DNA of 64,000 nucleotides from Micromonospora andamanensis (GCF_016863495.1 NZ_BOOZ01000016.1:105672-169671); one strand, 5' to 3'. Counted from the first letter of the stretch, positions 10,379 through 18,856 are shown. Program-made: numbers and translations. The notes: a model not told the origin generated them from the sequence alone.

Positions 10379-11251
10379 TCAGGGGAGGAGGCGGCGGAGG
10401 GTGGTGATGTCGGTGGCGTGGCCCTCGTGGCGTTCGGTGGGGGTCTCGACGAGGGTCGGCACGCCGGCGGTGGCGGGGTGACGCATCAGCTCGGCGAAGG
10501 CGGGCTCGCCGATCATGCCCTTGCCAATGTTCTCGTGCCGGTCCCGGGTGGAACCGCACAGGTCCTTCGAGTCGTTCGCGTGCACCAGCCGTAGCCGGTC
10601 CGCCCCGACCGTGGTCACCAGGGCGTCCAGCGTCGCGGTCATGCCGCCTTCGGCGGCCAGGTCGTGCCCGGCGGCCCAGGCGTGGCAGGTGTCGAAGCAG
10701 ACCCCGAGCCACGGGTGCCGGTCGACCGCGTCGAGGTACGGTCCGAGGTGTTCGACCCGGCAGGCAAGTGAACGGCCGCCACCGGCGCTCGGCTCGACAA
10801 GCAGCATCGGCCCGCCCGCGTCGGCGGCGGAGTCGAGCAGCGGCAGCAGCGACTCGCGCACCTGCCGCATGGCCGTGTCGGCGTGTCCGGCGTCCACCGC
10901 GCTGCCGGCGTGGAACACCACCCCACGTGCGCCGATCGCCGCACCTCGACGCAGCGCGTGAGCCAGCGCCTGGGCCGACCGCTCGACCGTCGCAGCGGTC
11001 GGGGAACCAAGGTTGACAAGCAGCGACGCGTGGATGTAGACGGCGACGCCGCGTTCGGCGCAGCCGTCTCGGAACAGCTCGTCCTGCGCCGGATCACCGG
11101 CCGGCATCGCCCAGCCCCGGGAGTTGCCGACGTAGACCTGCGCCACCTCCGAGCCGGTCGCGTCGACGTACGGCAGCGCCGCCTTCGCCAGCCCGCCCGA
11201 GGTGGGCGTGTGTGAACCGATCGGCCGGTGGCCGTGATCCGGAGCAGGCAT
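10379..11251 (-). CDS. nfo: Deoxyribonuclease IV (AP endonuclease, Nfo family)
   Basis: Incises DNA 5' to abasic sites in base excision repair and can act on 3'-blocked ends. At 290 residues it is a normal Nfo-family TIM barrel. Zinc-binding residues appear in RPIGSHTPTSGG, in VVFHAGS, in MLLVEPSAGGG (Glu), in GVCFDTCHAWAAGHD and in LRLVHANDSKDLCGSTRDRHENIG. The ATG at 11251 shares one base with the stop of the upstream kinase gene, so translation is coupled. Two further in-frame ATG/Leu codons lie upstream but inside the kinase gene. Confidence 0.92.
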   Translation of the reverse strand: MPAPDHGHRPIGSHTPTSGGLAKAALPYVDATGSEVAQVYVGNSRGWAMPAGDPAQDELFRDGCAERGVAVYIHASLLVNLGSPTAATVERSAQALAHALRRGAAIGARGVVFHAGSAVDAGHADTAMRQVRESLLPLLDSAADAGGPMLLVEPSAGGGRSLACRVEHLGPYLDAVDRHPWLGVCFDTCHAWAAGHDLAAEGGMTATLDALVTTVGADRLRLVHANDSKDLCGSTRDRHENIGKGMIGEPAFAELMRHPATAGVPTLVETPTERHEGHATDITTLRRLLP

Positions 11252-13242
11252 CAGAAGCATCCGATGGTGATCTGTGTCCCCGGGGCGACCTGGGCGTTCT
11301 CGTTCGGGTTCTGGAACCGGGTGACGGCGTTCGGGTTGAACTGCACCGCCACCGGGAAGCCCTGGCTCTCCAGCACCTGCTTGGCCTGCTGGCACGGCAG
11401 GTCGACGACGCGCGGCACGGTCACCAGCGGTGGACCCTCGCTGACCTCCAGCCGGATCTGGGCACCCTTTTCCACGCCGCCGCCAGCGGCCGGGCTCTGC
11501 CCGATCACCTCGTCACGCGGCTTGTCGGACTCCTTGCGCGTTGGCTCCACCAGCACCAGTCCGAGCTGCGCGATCTGGTTACGGGCGTCGTTGAGGTTCT
11601 TGCCGACCAGGTTCGGCACGGTGATCGGGGCCCGGCCCTTACTGAGGATGACGGTGATCTCGTCGCCCGGCTTGACCTCCTCGCCCGCCTTCGGGTCGGT
11701 GGCGACCACGATGCCCTCGGGCAGGCTGTCGTCGTACCGGGCGGTGCCCTTGACCACCTCGAGCTGGGCGCTGAGCAGGTCGGCCTCGGCCAGCGCGAAG
11801 TCCTTGCCGACCACGTCCGGCAGCTCGAAGCGCTCCGGCCCGAGCGACAGGGTGAGGGTGATGGTGCCGCCCTTGAGGATCCGGGCGGACGACGCGGGCT
11901 CCTGGCCCAGCACACCGTCACGGGGGATATGGTCGTCGTACCGCGGGTCGGCGTAGACCACCTCGAACCCGGCCTGGGAGGCCTGTGCCTCCGCCTCGGC
12001 CTTGTTCATGCTCACCAACTGCGGCGCGGTGGTGTACCGACCGACCCCGAACCACCAGCCACCCAGCGCGGCCACCAACCCGAGCACCACGACAACGGCC
12101 GCGACGGCGAGACGGCCGCCGCCCTGGCCGGTCAGCCGGGCAACCAGCCCGGCCAGTCGGGTACGCAGATCGTCGCCGTCGTTCGGCGTCGCTCGGCGTC
12201 GACCGCGGGTGGCTGGGGCACCTTCCGGCAGGCGGGCCCAGGTCGGTCGATCGGGCGGGCGCACCGGCGCGACCATCATCGTCGGTTGGGACATGGCCGC
12301 CGGACCGTCGGTCACCGGGGCGATCCGGGCGGTGTGGCTGTTCGGGCTGCCCAGGCCGTCCCGGGCCACCTGCACCTCGGCCAGCAGCGTGCTGGCGTCG
12401 GCGGGGCGGGCCGTCGGGTCACGACGGGTGGCGCGGGCGACCAGGTCGTCGAGCACCCTCGGCAGGCCGGGCACCAGCGTCGACGGTGCGGGGACGTCCC
12501 GGTCGACGTGCTGCCAGGCGATGTCGATCGGGCGGTCACCGTCGTACGGCACCCGGCCGGTGAGCATCTCGAACAGCACGATGCCCGTCGAGTAGACGTC
12601 GGTGCGGGCGTCGGCCCGGCCGTCGGTGACCAGCTCCGGAGCGACGTACGCCACGGTGGCCATCAACTGGTTGCCGCTGTCGTGGTCGGTGCTCGCCTCG
12701 ACGGCCCGGGCCAGCCCGAAGTCGGTCACCTTGACCACGCTGTCGACGAGGTTCGCCGGACCGCCGCTGGGCGCCTCGGCTACCAGCACGTTCTCCGGCT
12801 TCACGTCACGGTGCACCAGACCGGCCCGGTGGGCGGCGCCGATGGCCGCGAGCATCTGCTCGGTGATGGCCAGCGCCTCGTCCGGGTTGAGCCGACGCCG
12901 CTCGGCGAGCACCTCGCGCAGGGTACGGCCGCGCACGTACTCCATGACCAGGTACGGCCGCCCGGCGTGGGTGCCCTGGTCGTAGACGGCCACCACGTTG
13001 GGGTGGGTGAGCCGGGCGATCGTCTTGGCCTCGTCGGTGAACCGGTCGACGAAGCTGGGCCGGCCGGACTGGCCGGGCGGCCCCTGGGTGGAATGAATGA
13101 TCTTGACGGCGACGGTGCGTTCGAGTCGCTCGTCAGTGGCGGTGTACACGGTCGCCATGCCGCCACGGGCCACGCGACCGCGAATGCGGTAGCGCCCGTC
13201 GATCAGCGAGCCCAGCAACGTGTCGGCGACCTGTGTGTCCAT
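11251..13242 (-). CDS. Membrane Ser/Thr protein kinase with four PASTA domains
   Basis: A 663-residue transmembrane kinase. The cytosolic kinase domain (residues ~15-280) has RVARGGMATVY (glycine loop), VAVKII with Lys47, HRDVKPENVL (catalytic Asp) and VTDFGLA. A linker carries many Ser/Thr/Pro, then one membrane helix (LAVAAVVVVLGLVAALGGW) and four extracellular PASTA repeats, the last ending in PGTQITIGCF. PASTA domains bind muropeptides or lipid II. The architecture is PknB-like, but the position opposite a Rv2175c-like gene matches M. tuberculosis PknL, which lacks PASTA. A TAGACT hexamer 8 bases before the ATG suggests a leaderless mRNA. The gene is coupled to nfo. Confidence 0.93.
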   Translation of the reverse strand: MDTQVADTLLGSLIDGRYRIRGRVARGGMATVYTATDERLERTVAVKIIHSTQGPPGQSGRPSFVDRFTDEAKTIARLTHPNVVAVYDQGTHAGRPYLVMEYVRGRTLREVLAERRRLNPDEALAITEQMLAAIGAAHRAGLVHRDVKPENVLVAEAPSGGPANLVDSVVKVTDFGLARAVEASTDHDSGNQLMATVAYVAPELVTDGRADARTDVYSTGIVLFEMLTGRVPYDGDRPIDIAWQHVDRDVPAPSTLVPGLPRVLDDLVARATRRDPTARPADASTLLAEVQVARDGLGSPNSHTARIAPVTDGPAAMSQPTMMVAPVRPPDRPTWARLPEGAPATRGRRRATPNDGDDLRTRLAGLVARLTGQGGGRLAVAAVVVVLGLVAALGGWWFGVGRYTTAPQLVSMNKAEAEAQASQAGFEVVYADPRYDDHIPRDGVLGQEPASSARILKGGTITLTLSLGPERFELPDVVGKDFALAEADLLSAQLEVVKGTARYDDSLPEGIVVATDPKAGEEVKPGDEITVILSKGRAPITVPNLVGKNLNDARNQIAQLGLVLVEPTRKESDKPRDEVIGQSPAAGGGVEKGAQIRLEVSEGPPLVTVPRVVDLPCQQAKQVLESQGFPVAVQFNPNAVTRFQNPNENAQVAPGTQITIGCF

Positions 13243-13250
13243 CAGCAGGC

Positions 13251-13256
13251 AGTCTA
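13251..13256 (-). promoter_or_regulatory. -10 hexamer, kinase promoter
   Basis: TAGACT on the minus strand, then 8 bases, then the ATG at 13242. Confidence 0.5.
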
Positions 13257-13394
13257 TGTGTCGGGAGGACGAAGGTTGAACAGGATGCTACCGGCCAGCG
13301 TCCGCCGCCGGGTCCGGCGCGCGCGCAGAGTGACTGTCGACCCTGCTCAGGGTGGTCGCCGGGAGGTCGTTGACCGGGGATGGGGGTGGCGTGG

Positions 13395-13400
13395 CAGGGT
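13395..13400 (+). promoter_or_regulatory. -10-like hexamer before the Rv2175c-like gene
   Basis: CAGGGT, then 7 bases, then the GTG at 13408. It is a weaker match to TAnnnT than its neighbours. Confidence 0.4.
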
Positions 13401-13407
13401 GTTGCGC

Positions 13408-13791
13408 GTGACCGATTCCGTACCCGCCGAGGGCACCGCGCCCCTGGCCGGTCCCGCCGACGCGGCGGGCTGGCTGACCCTGCCGGACGTCGCCGAGCGA
13501 CTCGACCTGCCGATCAGCAAGGTCCACCAGATGATCCGGGACCGGGAACTGATCGCGGTGCGCCGCGACGGTGTCCGCCGGATCCCGGCCGACCTGGTGG
13601 CCAACCGCACCGTGCTCAAACACCTGCCGGGCGTGCTCAACCTGCTGGCCGACGCCGGTTACGACGACGAGGCCGCGCTGCGCTGGCTCTACGAGCCCGA
13701 CGACACGTTGACAGGCGGTAGCCCCGCGGTCGCCCTCGCCGGCGACCAGGCCCGCGAGGTCAAGCGCCGCGCCCAGGCCCTGGGCTTCTGA
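13408..13791 (+). CDS. Rv2175c-family DNA-binding protein
   Basis: A 127-residue protein with a winged helix-turn-helix of the excisionase type (residues ~20-65, WLTLPDVAERLDLPISKVHQMIRDR) followed by the Rv2175c C-terminal domain (LPGVLNLLADAGYDDEAALRWLYEPDDTL). In M. tuberculosis Rv2175c is a DNA-binding substrate of PknL, phosphorylated near its N-terminus. The kinase gene divergent from it here supports the same partnership. The N-terminal tail contains Thr and Ser residues that could be phosphorylated (inference). I chose the GTG at 13408, with a -10-like hexamer 7 bases upstream, although the frame is open much further back across the kinase gene. Confidence 0.87.
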   Translation: MTDSVPAEGTAPLAGPADAAGWLTLPDVAERLDLPISKVHQMIRDRELIAVRRDGVRRIPADLVANRTVLKHLPGVLNLLADAGYDDEAALRWLYEPDDTLTGGSPAVALAGDQAREVKRRAQALGF

Positions 13792-13830
13792 GCGGACCAC
13801 GAGCCGGGAGAGGGTGGGCCGCCGGGGGAG

Positions 13831-14913
13831 TCAGTCGGCGCGGCGGGTGGCGGCGATGGCGAGGTCCACAAGCGCCTGCCGGGCCTCGGTGTCCAGGTCG
13901 ACGGCGGTGAGCGCGGCGAGCGCCGCGTCGGTGAGCGTGACGATGCGCTGCTCGGTACGGGCCAGCGCGCCGGTGTCGACGATCAGCTCCCGCAACCGGG
14001 CCACGCCTGCGGTGTCCAGCTCGCTGTCGCCGAGGCCACCGAGCAGCCGGGCGCGACCGGCATCGTCGGTCGCCTCCAGGGCCGCTGCCACCAGGTAGGT
14101 CCGCTTGCCCTCGCGCAGGTCGTCGCCGGCCGGCTTACCGGTCTGCGCCGGGTCGCCGAAGACACCCAGCACGTCGTCGCGCAACTGGAAAGCCTCACCC
14201 AACGGCAGTCCGTACGCCGAGTAGGCGATCCGGACGTCGGCGGGGGCGTCCGCCAGCGCCGCGCCGATCAGCAGTGGTCGTTCCACCGTGTACTTCGCCG
14301 ACTTGTACCGGGCGACCTTCCCGGCCCGTTCCAGCGAGGTGTCGCCGGTCGCCTGGGTCAGCACGTCGAGGTACTGCCCGATGGTGACCTCGGTACGCAT
14401 CTCGTCGAAGTCCGGCCGGGCGCGAGCCACCGTCCGGGGGTCGAGCCCGGCGGAGTGCAGCAGCTCGTCGGACCAGACCAGGCACAGATCGCCGAGCAGG
14501 ATCGCCGCGGCGTCACCGAAGCCGTCCGGGTCGCCACCCCAGCCGGCACAGCGGTGCCGGGTGGCGAAGCGCCGGTGCACCGCCGGCTCGCCCCGTCGGG
14601 TGTCCGAGCGGTCCATCAGGTCGTCGTGGATCAGGGCGCTGGCCTGAACGAACTCCAGCGCGGCGAGGGCGGTCACCACCGGGTCGGTGTCCACCCCGCC
14701 GGCGCCCCGGTACCCCCAGTAGGCGAAGGCCGGCCGGAGCCGCTTGCCGCCACCCAGCACGAACGCCTCGATCGCCTCGGCGACCGGTACCAGGGCGTCG
14801 TCGACGTCGGCCATCCAGGCGCGACGGCCGGCGAGAAAGTCCGACAGTGCCTTGTCGACCCGCTGGCGCAGGCTGGCACGGTCGACGGGCGAGACGGGAG
14901 CAGCGTGGGTCAC
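13831..14913 (-). CDS. Polyprenyl (geranylgeranyl-type) diphosphate synthase
   Basis: Extends isoprenoid diphosphates by adding isopentenyl diphosphate, in the cytosol. The 360-residue protein has both Asp-rich motifs: the first in ALIHDDLMDRSDTRRG and the second in FQLRDDVLGVFGD, plus GGGKRLRPAF for IPP binding. Large residues just before the first motif set chain length; by homology to the Rv2173 (IdsA2) type I expect C20-C25, which could feed the carotenoid genes 3 kb away, but this is not proven. The start is a GTG 6 bases after TAGCGT (minus strand), so it has its own leaderless promoter despite closely following the XRE gene. Confidence 0.92.
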   Translation of the reverse strand: MTHAAPVSPVDRASLRQRVDKALSDFLAGRRAWMADVDDALVPVAEAIEAFVLGGGKRLRPAFAYWGYRGAGGVDTDPVVTALAALEFVQASALIHDDLMDRSDTRRGEPAVHRRFATRHRCAGWGGDPDGFGDAAAILLGDLCLVWSDELLHSAGLDPRTVARARPDFDEMRTEVTIGQYLDVLTQATGDTSLERAGKVARYKSAKYTVERPLLIGAALADAPADVRIAYSAYGLPLGEAFQLRDDVLGVFGDPAQTGKPAGDDLREGKRTYLVAAALEATDDAGRARLLGGLGDSELDTAGVARLRELIVDTGALARTEQRIVTLTDAALAALTAVDLDTEARQALVDLAIAATRRAD

Positions 14914-14919
14914 GTCCCG

Positions 14920-14925
14920 ACGCTA
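14920..14925 (-). promoter_or_regulatory. -10 hexamer of a leaderless promoter (polyprenyl synthase)
   Basis: TAGCGT on the minus strand, 6 bases from the GTG at 14913, overlapping the stop codon region of the upstream XRE gene. Confidence 0.55.
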
Positions 14926-15411
14926 GTGGGTCGCGGTGCGCCGCGACGACCCACCCGCCCTCCGGCGCGTCGTGTTCCTCGCTGGTCGCGGCCGGGTCGG
15001 GCCGGTCGGCGCGGTAACACGCCGTGCCGAGCGTGGCGAACCGCCGGTCCCGGGCGCGGTACCGGGCCTGCCCGCCGGGACCGGGCCCGTGAGCCTCGCG
15101 CCGGGGCCGGTGGGGCTCGCGCCGGGGTGGTGGGGCCGGGCGGTGGACTCGGTGGGCGGTGCGGTGGGGTCGTTCGTCGGCGGGCTGCCCGGCAGGGCGA
15201 GGATCCGGACCAGCCAGCCGCGCCAGAAGCGTCCCGGCACGCGTACCTCCCGCTCCCATCGGGAAATCTCGTGCCGGCTCAACGTGAACACTCCGGCGGC
15301 GGCGCAGAGTTCGGCGGCGAGCCGGGTCTGGCTCCACCCCCGGGCGAGCCGTAGCCGGGCCACCAGCGGGCCGAGAGCAGCGGGAGGGTGCGGTGCGGGG
15401 GGTGGGGACAT
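14923..15411 (-). CDS. XRE-type helix-turn-helix protein
   Basis: A 162-residue putative transcription factor. Residues ~13-60 form an XRE/Cro HTH (LVARLRLARGWSQTRLAAEL, then LSRHEISRWEREVRVPG). The remaining ~90 residues are Pro/Arg/Thr-rich and disordered, with no sensor domain. It starts at an ATG with GGAGGA 3 bases upstream. A perfect 12-bp inverted repeat at 15549-15579, 140 bases upstream, is a candidate binding site. The target is unknown; the downstream polyprenyl synthase has its own -10 element. Confidence 0.65.
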   Translation of the reverse strand: MSPPPAPHPPAALGPLVARLRLARGWSQTRLAAELCAAAGVFTLSRHEISRWEREVRVPGRFWRGWLVRILALPGSPPTNDPTAPPTESTARPHHPGASPTGPGARLTGPVPAGRPGTAPGTGGSPRSARRVTAPTGPTRPRPARNTTRRRAGGSSRRTATH

Positions 15412-15548
15412 CGATCCTCCGGCGGGTCGGCGGGGTGACGGCCCGACCCCACCCGATCAGGGTGGTGCCGCTACGCACCGTCTGCTGCTGACCCCCCGCG
15501 CGGCCCCCGGTGGGTCTCCACCCCACCCGCGCAGGTCAGCAGGCTAGC

Positions 15549-15579
15549 CCGGTGGTGCGACAGTTTCTCGCACCACCGG
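15549..15579. promoter_or_regulatory. Perfect 12-bp inverted repeat, candidate operator
   Basis: Arms CCGGTGGTGCGA (15549-15560) and TCGCACCACCGG (15568-15579) flank a 7-base loop in the 275-base divergent gap between the XRE gene and metF. The rest of that gap shows nothing else I recognise except the metF -10. Confidence 0.5.
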
Positions 15580-15674
15580 CTGCGGCGGACCCGTCGCCGG
15601 TCCCCGTGCGACAAGCACCGCCCGCCGTCGTCCCCACCGCTGGGAAGCCGGTGGGGGCGTTCGGCCCGGCCCGC

Positions 15675-15680
15675 TAGAGT
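15675..15680 (+). promoter_or_regulatory. -10 hexamer of a leaderless promoter (metF)
   Basis: TAGAGT, then 6 bases, then the GTG at 15687. Confidence 0.6.
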
Positions 15681-15686
15681 CGGTGC

Positions 15687-16604
15687 GTGGCGCTCGGTCT
15701 TCCCTCGGTCCTCCCGAATCCGCAGCCGGCGATCGGTGAGCTGGTCCGCGACTGTCAGCCGACCTTCTCCTTCGAGTTCATGCCCCCGAAGACGGAGCAG
15801 GGCGAGCGGCAGTTGTGGCAGGCCATCCGTGAGCTGGAGCCGTTGCGTCCCTCGTTCGTCTCGATCACCTATGGCGCCGGCGGCTCGACCCGGGACACCA
15901 CCGTCGCGGTCACCGAGCGGATCGCCACCGAGACCACCCTGCTGCCGATGGCCCACCTGACGGCTGTCAACCATTCCGTCGCCGAGCTGCGGCACGTGAT
16001 CGGTCGGCTGGCCGGCGCCGGGGTGCGCAACGTGCTCGTGGTACGCGGTGACCCGCCGGGCGATCCCACCGCCGAGTGGGTTCCGCACCCCGACGGCGTG
16101 CACTACGCCGAGGATCTCGTTCGCCTGGTCCGTCACTCCGGCGACTTCAGCGTCGGTGTCGCCGCCTTCCCCTACCGGCACCCGCGCTCGCCGGACGTCG
16201 ACACCGACACCGAGTACTTCATCCGCAAGTGCCGGGCCGGTGCCGATTTCGCCATCACCCAGATGTTCTTCGACGCCGACGAGTACCTCCGGCTGCGCGA
16301 CCGGGTGGCCGCCGCCGGCTGTGACACGCCGATCCTGGCCGGGGTGATGCCGGTCACCCGGATCGGCACCATCGAGCGCTCCGTGCAGCTGTCCGGGGCA
16401 CCCTTCCCGCCGGCGCTGGCCGCACGGTTCGAGCGGGTCGCCGACGATCCGGAGGCGGTCCGCCGGCTCGGCATCGAGCAGACCAGCGAGATGTGCCGGC
16501 GGCTGCTCGACGAGGGGGTCCCGGGGATCCACTTCATCACCTTCAACCGGTCCACCGCGACCCGGGAGATATGGCAGAACCTGCGGGTGGGCGCCGCGAC
16601 GTGA
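15687..16604 (+). CDS. metF: 5,10-methylenetetrahydrofolate reductase
   Basis: Reduces methylene-THF to methyl-THF with FAD, supplying the methyl group for methionine. The 305-residue protein has the MetF opening FSFEFMPPKTEQGERQLW (catalytic Glu), VSITYGAGGSTRDTT, MAHLTAVNHS, NVLVVRGDPPGDP (FAD contacts) and ADFAITQMFFDADEYLRL. The start is a GTG placed 6 bases after TAGAGT, so the mRNA is probably leaderless. The gene occupies the place of Rv2172c in the mycobacterial order. A phosphatidyltransferase gene follows after 43 bases. Confidence 0.94.
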   Translation: MALGLPSVLPNPQPAIGELVRDCQPTFSFEFMPPKTEQGERQLWQAIRELEPLRPSFVSITYGAGGSTRDTTVAVTERIATETTLLPMAHLTAVNHSVAELRHVIGRLAGAGVRNVLVVRGDPPGDPTAEWVPHPDGVHYAEDLVRLVRHSGDFSVGVAAFPYRHPRSPDVDTDTEYFIRKCRAGADFAITQMFFDADEYLRLRDRVAAAGCDTPILAGVMPVTRIGTIERSVQLSGAPFPPALAARFERVADDPEAVRRLGIEQTSEMCRRLLDEGVPGIHFITFNRSTATREIWQNLRVGAAT

Positions 16605-16647
16605 CATCCGGCGCGCGACACCTCGGCGCTGTCGCGACGGTTGAACC

Positions 16648-17337
16648 GTGGTGGGCAGACAGCTGAACTGGAACGAGTACGCCACGGCGTGGGCCCGGCT
16701 GCACGGCGGCTTCGATCCCCGGGCCGCCACTCCGGTGGTGCGCGGCTGGCTGCGCTTCTCCTACCACCTCGGCTTCCTGCTGGGCCGGTTACGGGTCGGC
16801 CCGACCGCGGTGACGGTGGTCGGGGTGCTGCTCTGCCTCTGCGTACCGCTGCTCGCGGTCCGGCCGGGCGACGGGCCGTTCCTGGGCGCGTTGTTCGTGC
16901 TGCTCGCCTCGGTCGCCGACAGCGTCGACGGAGCGGTGGCGGTGGCCACCGGTCGCACCACCCGGCTCGGCTACGTCTACGACTCGGTTGCCGACCGGCT
17001 CGGCGAGGCCGCCTGGCTGGTGGCGTTCTGGCTGGTCGGCGCGCCGGGGGCGCTTGTCGCCGCAGGCGGTGCGCTCTCCTGGCTGCACGAGTACGTCCGG
17101 GCCCGGGCGGTCGCCGCCGGCATGCGGGAGATCGGCGCGGTCACCGTGGGGGAGCGGCCCACCCGGGTCTGCGTGGCCGTGGCCGGGCTGCTGCTGGCCG
17201 GCCTGAGCGGGTTGATCGAGGCGGACCTGGCCGCCGGCACCATCACCATGGCGAGCGCGGTCTGGGTGCTGCTCGCCGCCTTCGGGCTGGGCCAGTTGCT
17301 CTCCGCAGTCCGCCGGGCCCTCATCGACGCGGACTGA
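16648..17337 (+). CDS. CDP-alcohol phosphatidyltransferase family membrane protein
   Basis: An integral membrane enzyme, 229 residues, that would transfer a phosphatidyl group from a CDP-activated lipid to an alcohol (inositol-phosphate, glycerol-phosphate or similar; acceptor unknown). The family motif D-x2-DG-x2-AR-x8-G-x3-D-x3-D appears as DSVDGAVAVATGRTTRLG then YVYDSVAD (residues ~91-117); the usual Arg after Ala is Val. About five hydrophobic helices surround it. The start is GTG 16648 or the adjoining GTG at 16651. The last eight codons with stop are duplicated in frame 33 bases downstream. Confidence 0.82.
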   Translation: MVGRQLNWNEYATAWARLHGGFDPRAATPVVRGWLRFSYHLGFLLGRLRVGPTAVTVVGVLLCLCVPLLAVRPGDGPFLGALFVLLASVADSVDGAVAVATGRTTRLGYVYDSVADRLGEAAWLVAFWLVGAPGALVAAGGALSWLHEYVRARAVAAGMREIGAVTVGERPTRVCVAVAGLLLAGLSGLIEADLAAGTITMASAVWVLLAAFGLGQLLSAVRRALIDAD

Positions 17338-17370
17338 GCCGTGCGTCGGGCGCTTGTCGACGCCGACTGA
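17311..17370 (+). repeat. Tandem in-frame duplication of a gene 3' end
   Basis: 27-base copies at 17311-17337 and 17344-17370 (period 33) encode RRALIDAD-stop and RRALVDAD-stop. The second copy lies after the stop of the phosphatidyltransferase gene and abuts the stop of the convergent desaturase gene. Confidence 0.7.
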
Positions 17371-17371
17371 C

Positions 17372-18856
17372 CTACCAGGCGGGGCCGATGGCGTCGGCGA
17401 CGATCTGCGCGGACAGGGTCACCATCGGCAGGCCGCCACCCGGATGACTGGAGCCGCCGACCAGCCACAGGCCCCGGGCCGGTCCCCGGTTGGCCGGCCG
17501 GAGCAGGCCACCGGCGGTGCCGTAGATGGTGCCGCCCGGTGCGCCGGTGGCGGTGGCCAGGTCGGCCGGGGTACGGACGTCGCGGAACACCAGCCGGTCG
17601 CGTACGTCCACGCCGCGTTCGGCAAGCACGTCGAGGATCCGGTCGGCGTACGCCTGCGCCAGGCCCGGCCGACGCCAGTCGACGGCCCCCGGAGCGGTGC
17701 CCTGACGGGCGGCGTTGACAAGCACGAACCACGCCTCGTGCCCGGCCGGGCGGACCGCCGGGTCGTCCGCCACGGTGACGAAGACCGTCGGGTCGGCGGC
17801 CGGACGGGCCCGCCTTCCCCGTCCCGGGTCACCGAAGACCGCGTCGAACTCGGCGTCGTAGTGGCGCGGGAAGAAGACGTTGTGGTGGGCCAGCCCGGAG
17901 TCGCCGCGTACGCCGAGCAACAACACGAAACCGGCCAGGCTGCGGTCGGTGAGCCCGGCCAGCCGGCGCGGATCGGGCAGCAGGTCGCGGTAGACGCTCA
18001 GCGCGTCGACGTTCGCCACCACCACGTCGGCCGGGATCGGGGTTGCCGAGTCGGTGACGCGTACCCCGTGCACCCGGCCGCCCACCGCGTCGATCCGGCT
18101 GACGGTGGTGCCGGTCCGCACCACCACCCCCAGGTCCAGGCAGCGCGAGAGCAGCGCGTCGGCGAGGGTGCCCAGCCCGCCGCGCAGATACCAGCCGCCG
18201 AAGGCCAGCTCGGCGTAGGGGACCGCGACGAGCGCGGCCGGTGCTCGGCGCGGGTCGGCGCCGGTGTATGTGGCGTACCGGTCCAGCAGCATCCGCAGTC
18301 GCGGATCGGACATCAGGGTGCGACCCAGCCCACGCAGGCTCTGGCCGGGCCGGATCGCGGCCAGGTCGCCCAGCCGCCAGGCCAACCGGGCCAGGTCGCG
18401 GGGCGAGTCGACGCGGCGGCGCAGGATGTCACGCTCGGAAGCCCGCCACACCCGGCCGGCGCGCCGCCACAGCCGCTGCCAGTCGGCGGCGGCCCGGTCG
18501 CCGAGGGCCACGCCGATCCGGTCGGTGAACTCGGCCGGGTCGGCGCAGGAGTCGAGCACCGGGCCGCCGGGGAAGACGTGCCGCACGATCGGCTCCAGCG
18601 GCACCAGGTCGAGGTACTCGTCGAGCTTCGCCCCGGTCGCCTCGAACAGCTCGTGGAAGACCTGGGGCAGGGTGAGCAGGCTGGGGCCGGTGTCGAAGTG
18701 GAACGAGCCCTCGGCGGTGTCCCGGGTGTGCCGGCCGAGTTTGCCGCCGACCTCGTCGGCCCGTTCGAGGACTGTCACCTGGTGTCCGGTGACGGCCAGC
18801 CGGGCCGCGGTGGCCAGCCCACCCACCCCGGCGCCGACGACCACGATCCGCGCCAT
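17372..18856 (-). CDS. CrtI/CrtD-type carotenoid desaturase (FAD oxidoreductase)
   Basis: A 494-residue flavoprotein of the phytoene desaturase family, which removes hydrogens from a C40 carotenoid chain. The N-terminal dinucleotide fold is RIVVVGAGVGGLATAARLA, followed by VLERADEVGGKLGRH and FHFDTGPSLLTLP. The C-terminal flavin motif is LWLVGGSSHPGGGLPMV. Next to CruF and GT2 genes it is likely a CrtD-like end-group desaturase and not the first phytoene desaturase, because no crtB is near; this is inference. The ATG at 18856 has GGGGGG a few bases upstream. It lies 81 bases after the GT2 gene and is probably the last cistron of the operon. Confidence 0.88.
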   Translation of the reverse strand: MARIVVVGAGVGGLATAARLAVTGHQVTVLERADEVGGKLGRHTRDTAEGSFHFDTGPSLLTLPQVFHELFEATGAKLDEYLDLVPLEPIVRHVFPGGPVLDSCADPAEFTDRIGVALGDRAAADWQRLWRRAGRVWRASERDILRRRVDSPRDLARLAWRLGDLAAIRPGQSLRGLGRTLMSDPRLRMLLDRYATYTGADPRRAPAALVAVPYAELAFGGWYLRGGLGTLADALLSRCLDLGVVVRTGTTVSRIDAVGGRVHGVRVTDSATPIPADVVVANVDALSVYRDLLPDPRRLAGLTDRSLAGFVLLLGVRGDSGLAHHNVFFPRHYDAEFDAVFGDPGRGRRARPAADPTVFVTVADDPAVRPAGHEAWFVLVNAARQGTAPGAVDWRRPGLAQAYADRILDVLAERGVDVRDRLVFRDVRTPADLATATGAPGGTIYGTAGGLLRPANRGPARGLWLVGGSSHPGGGLPMVTLSAQIVADAIGPAW

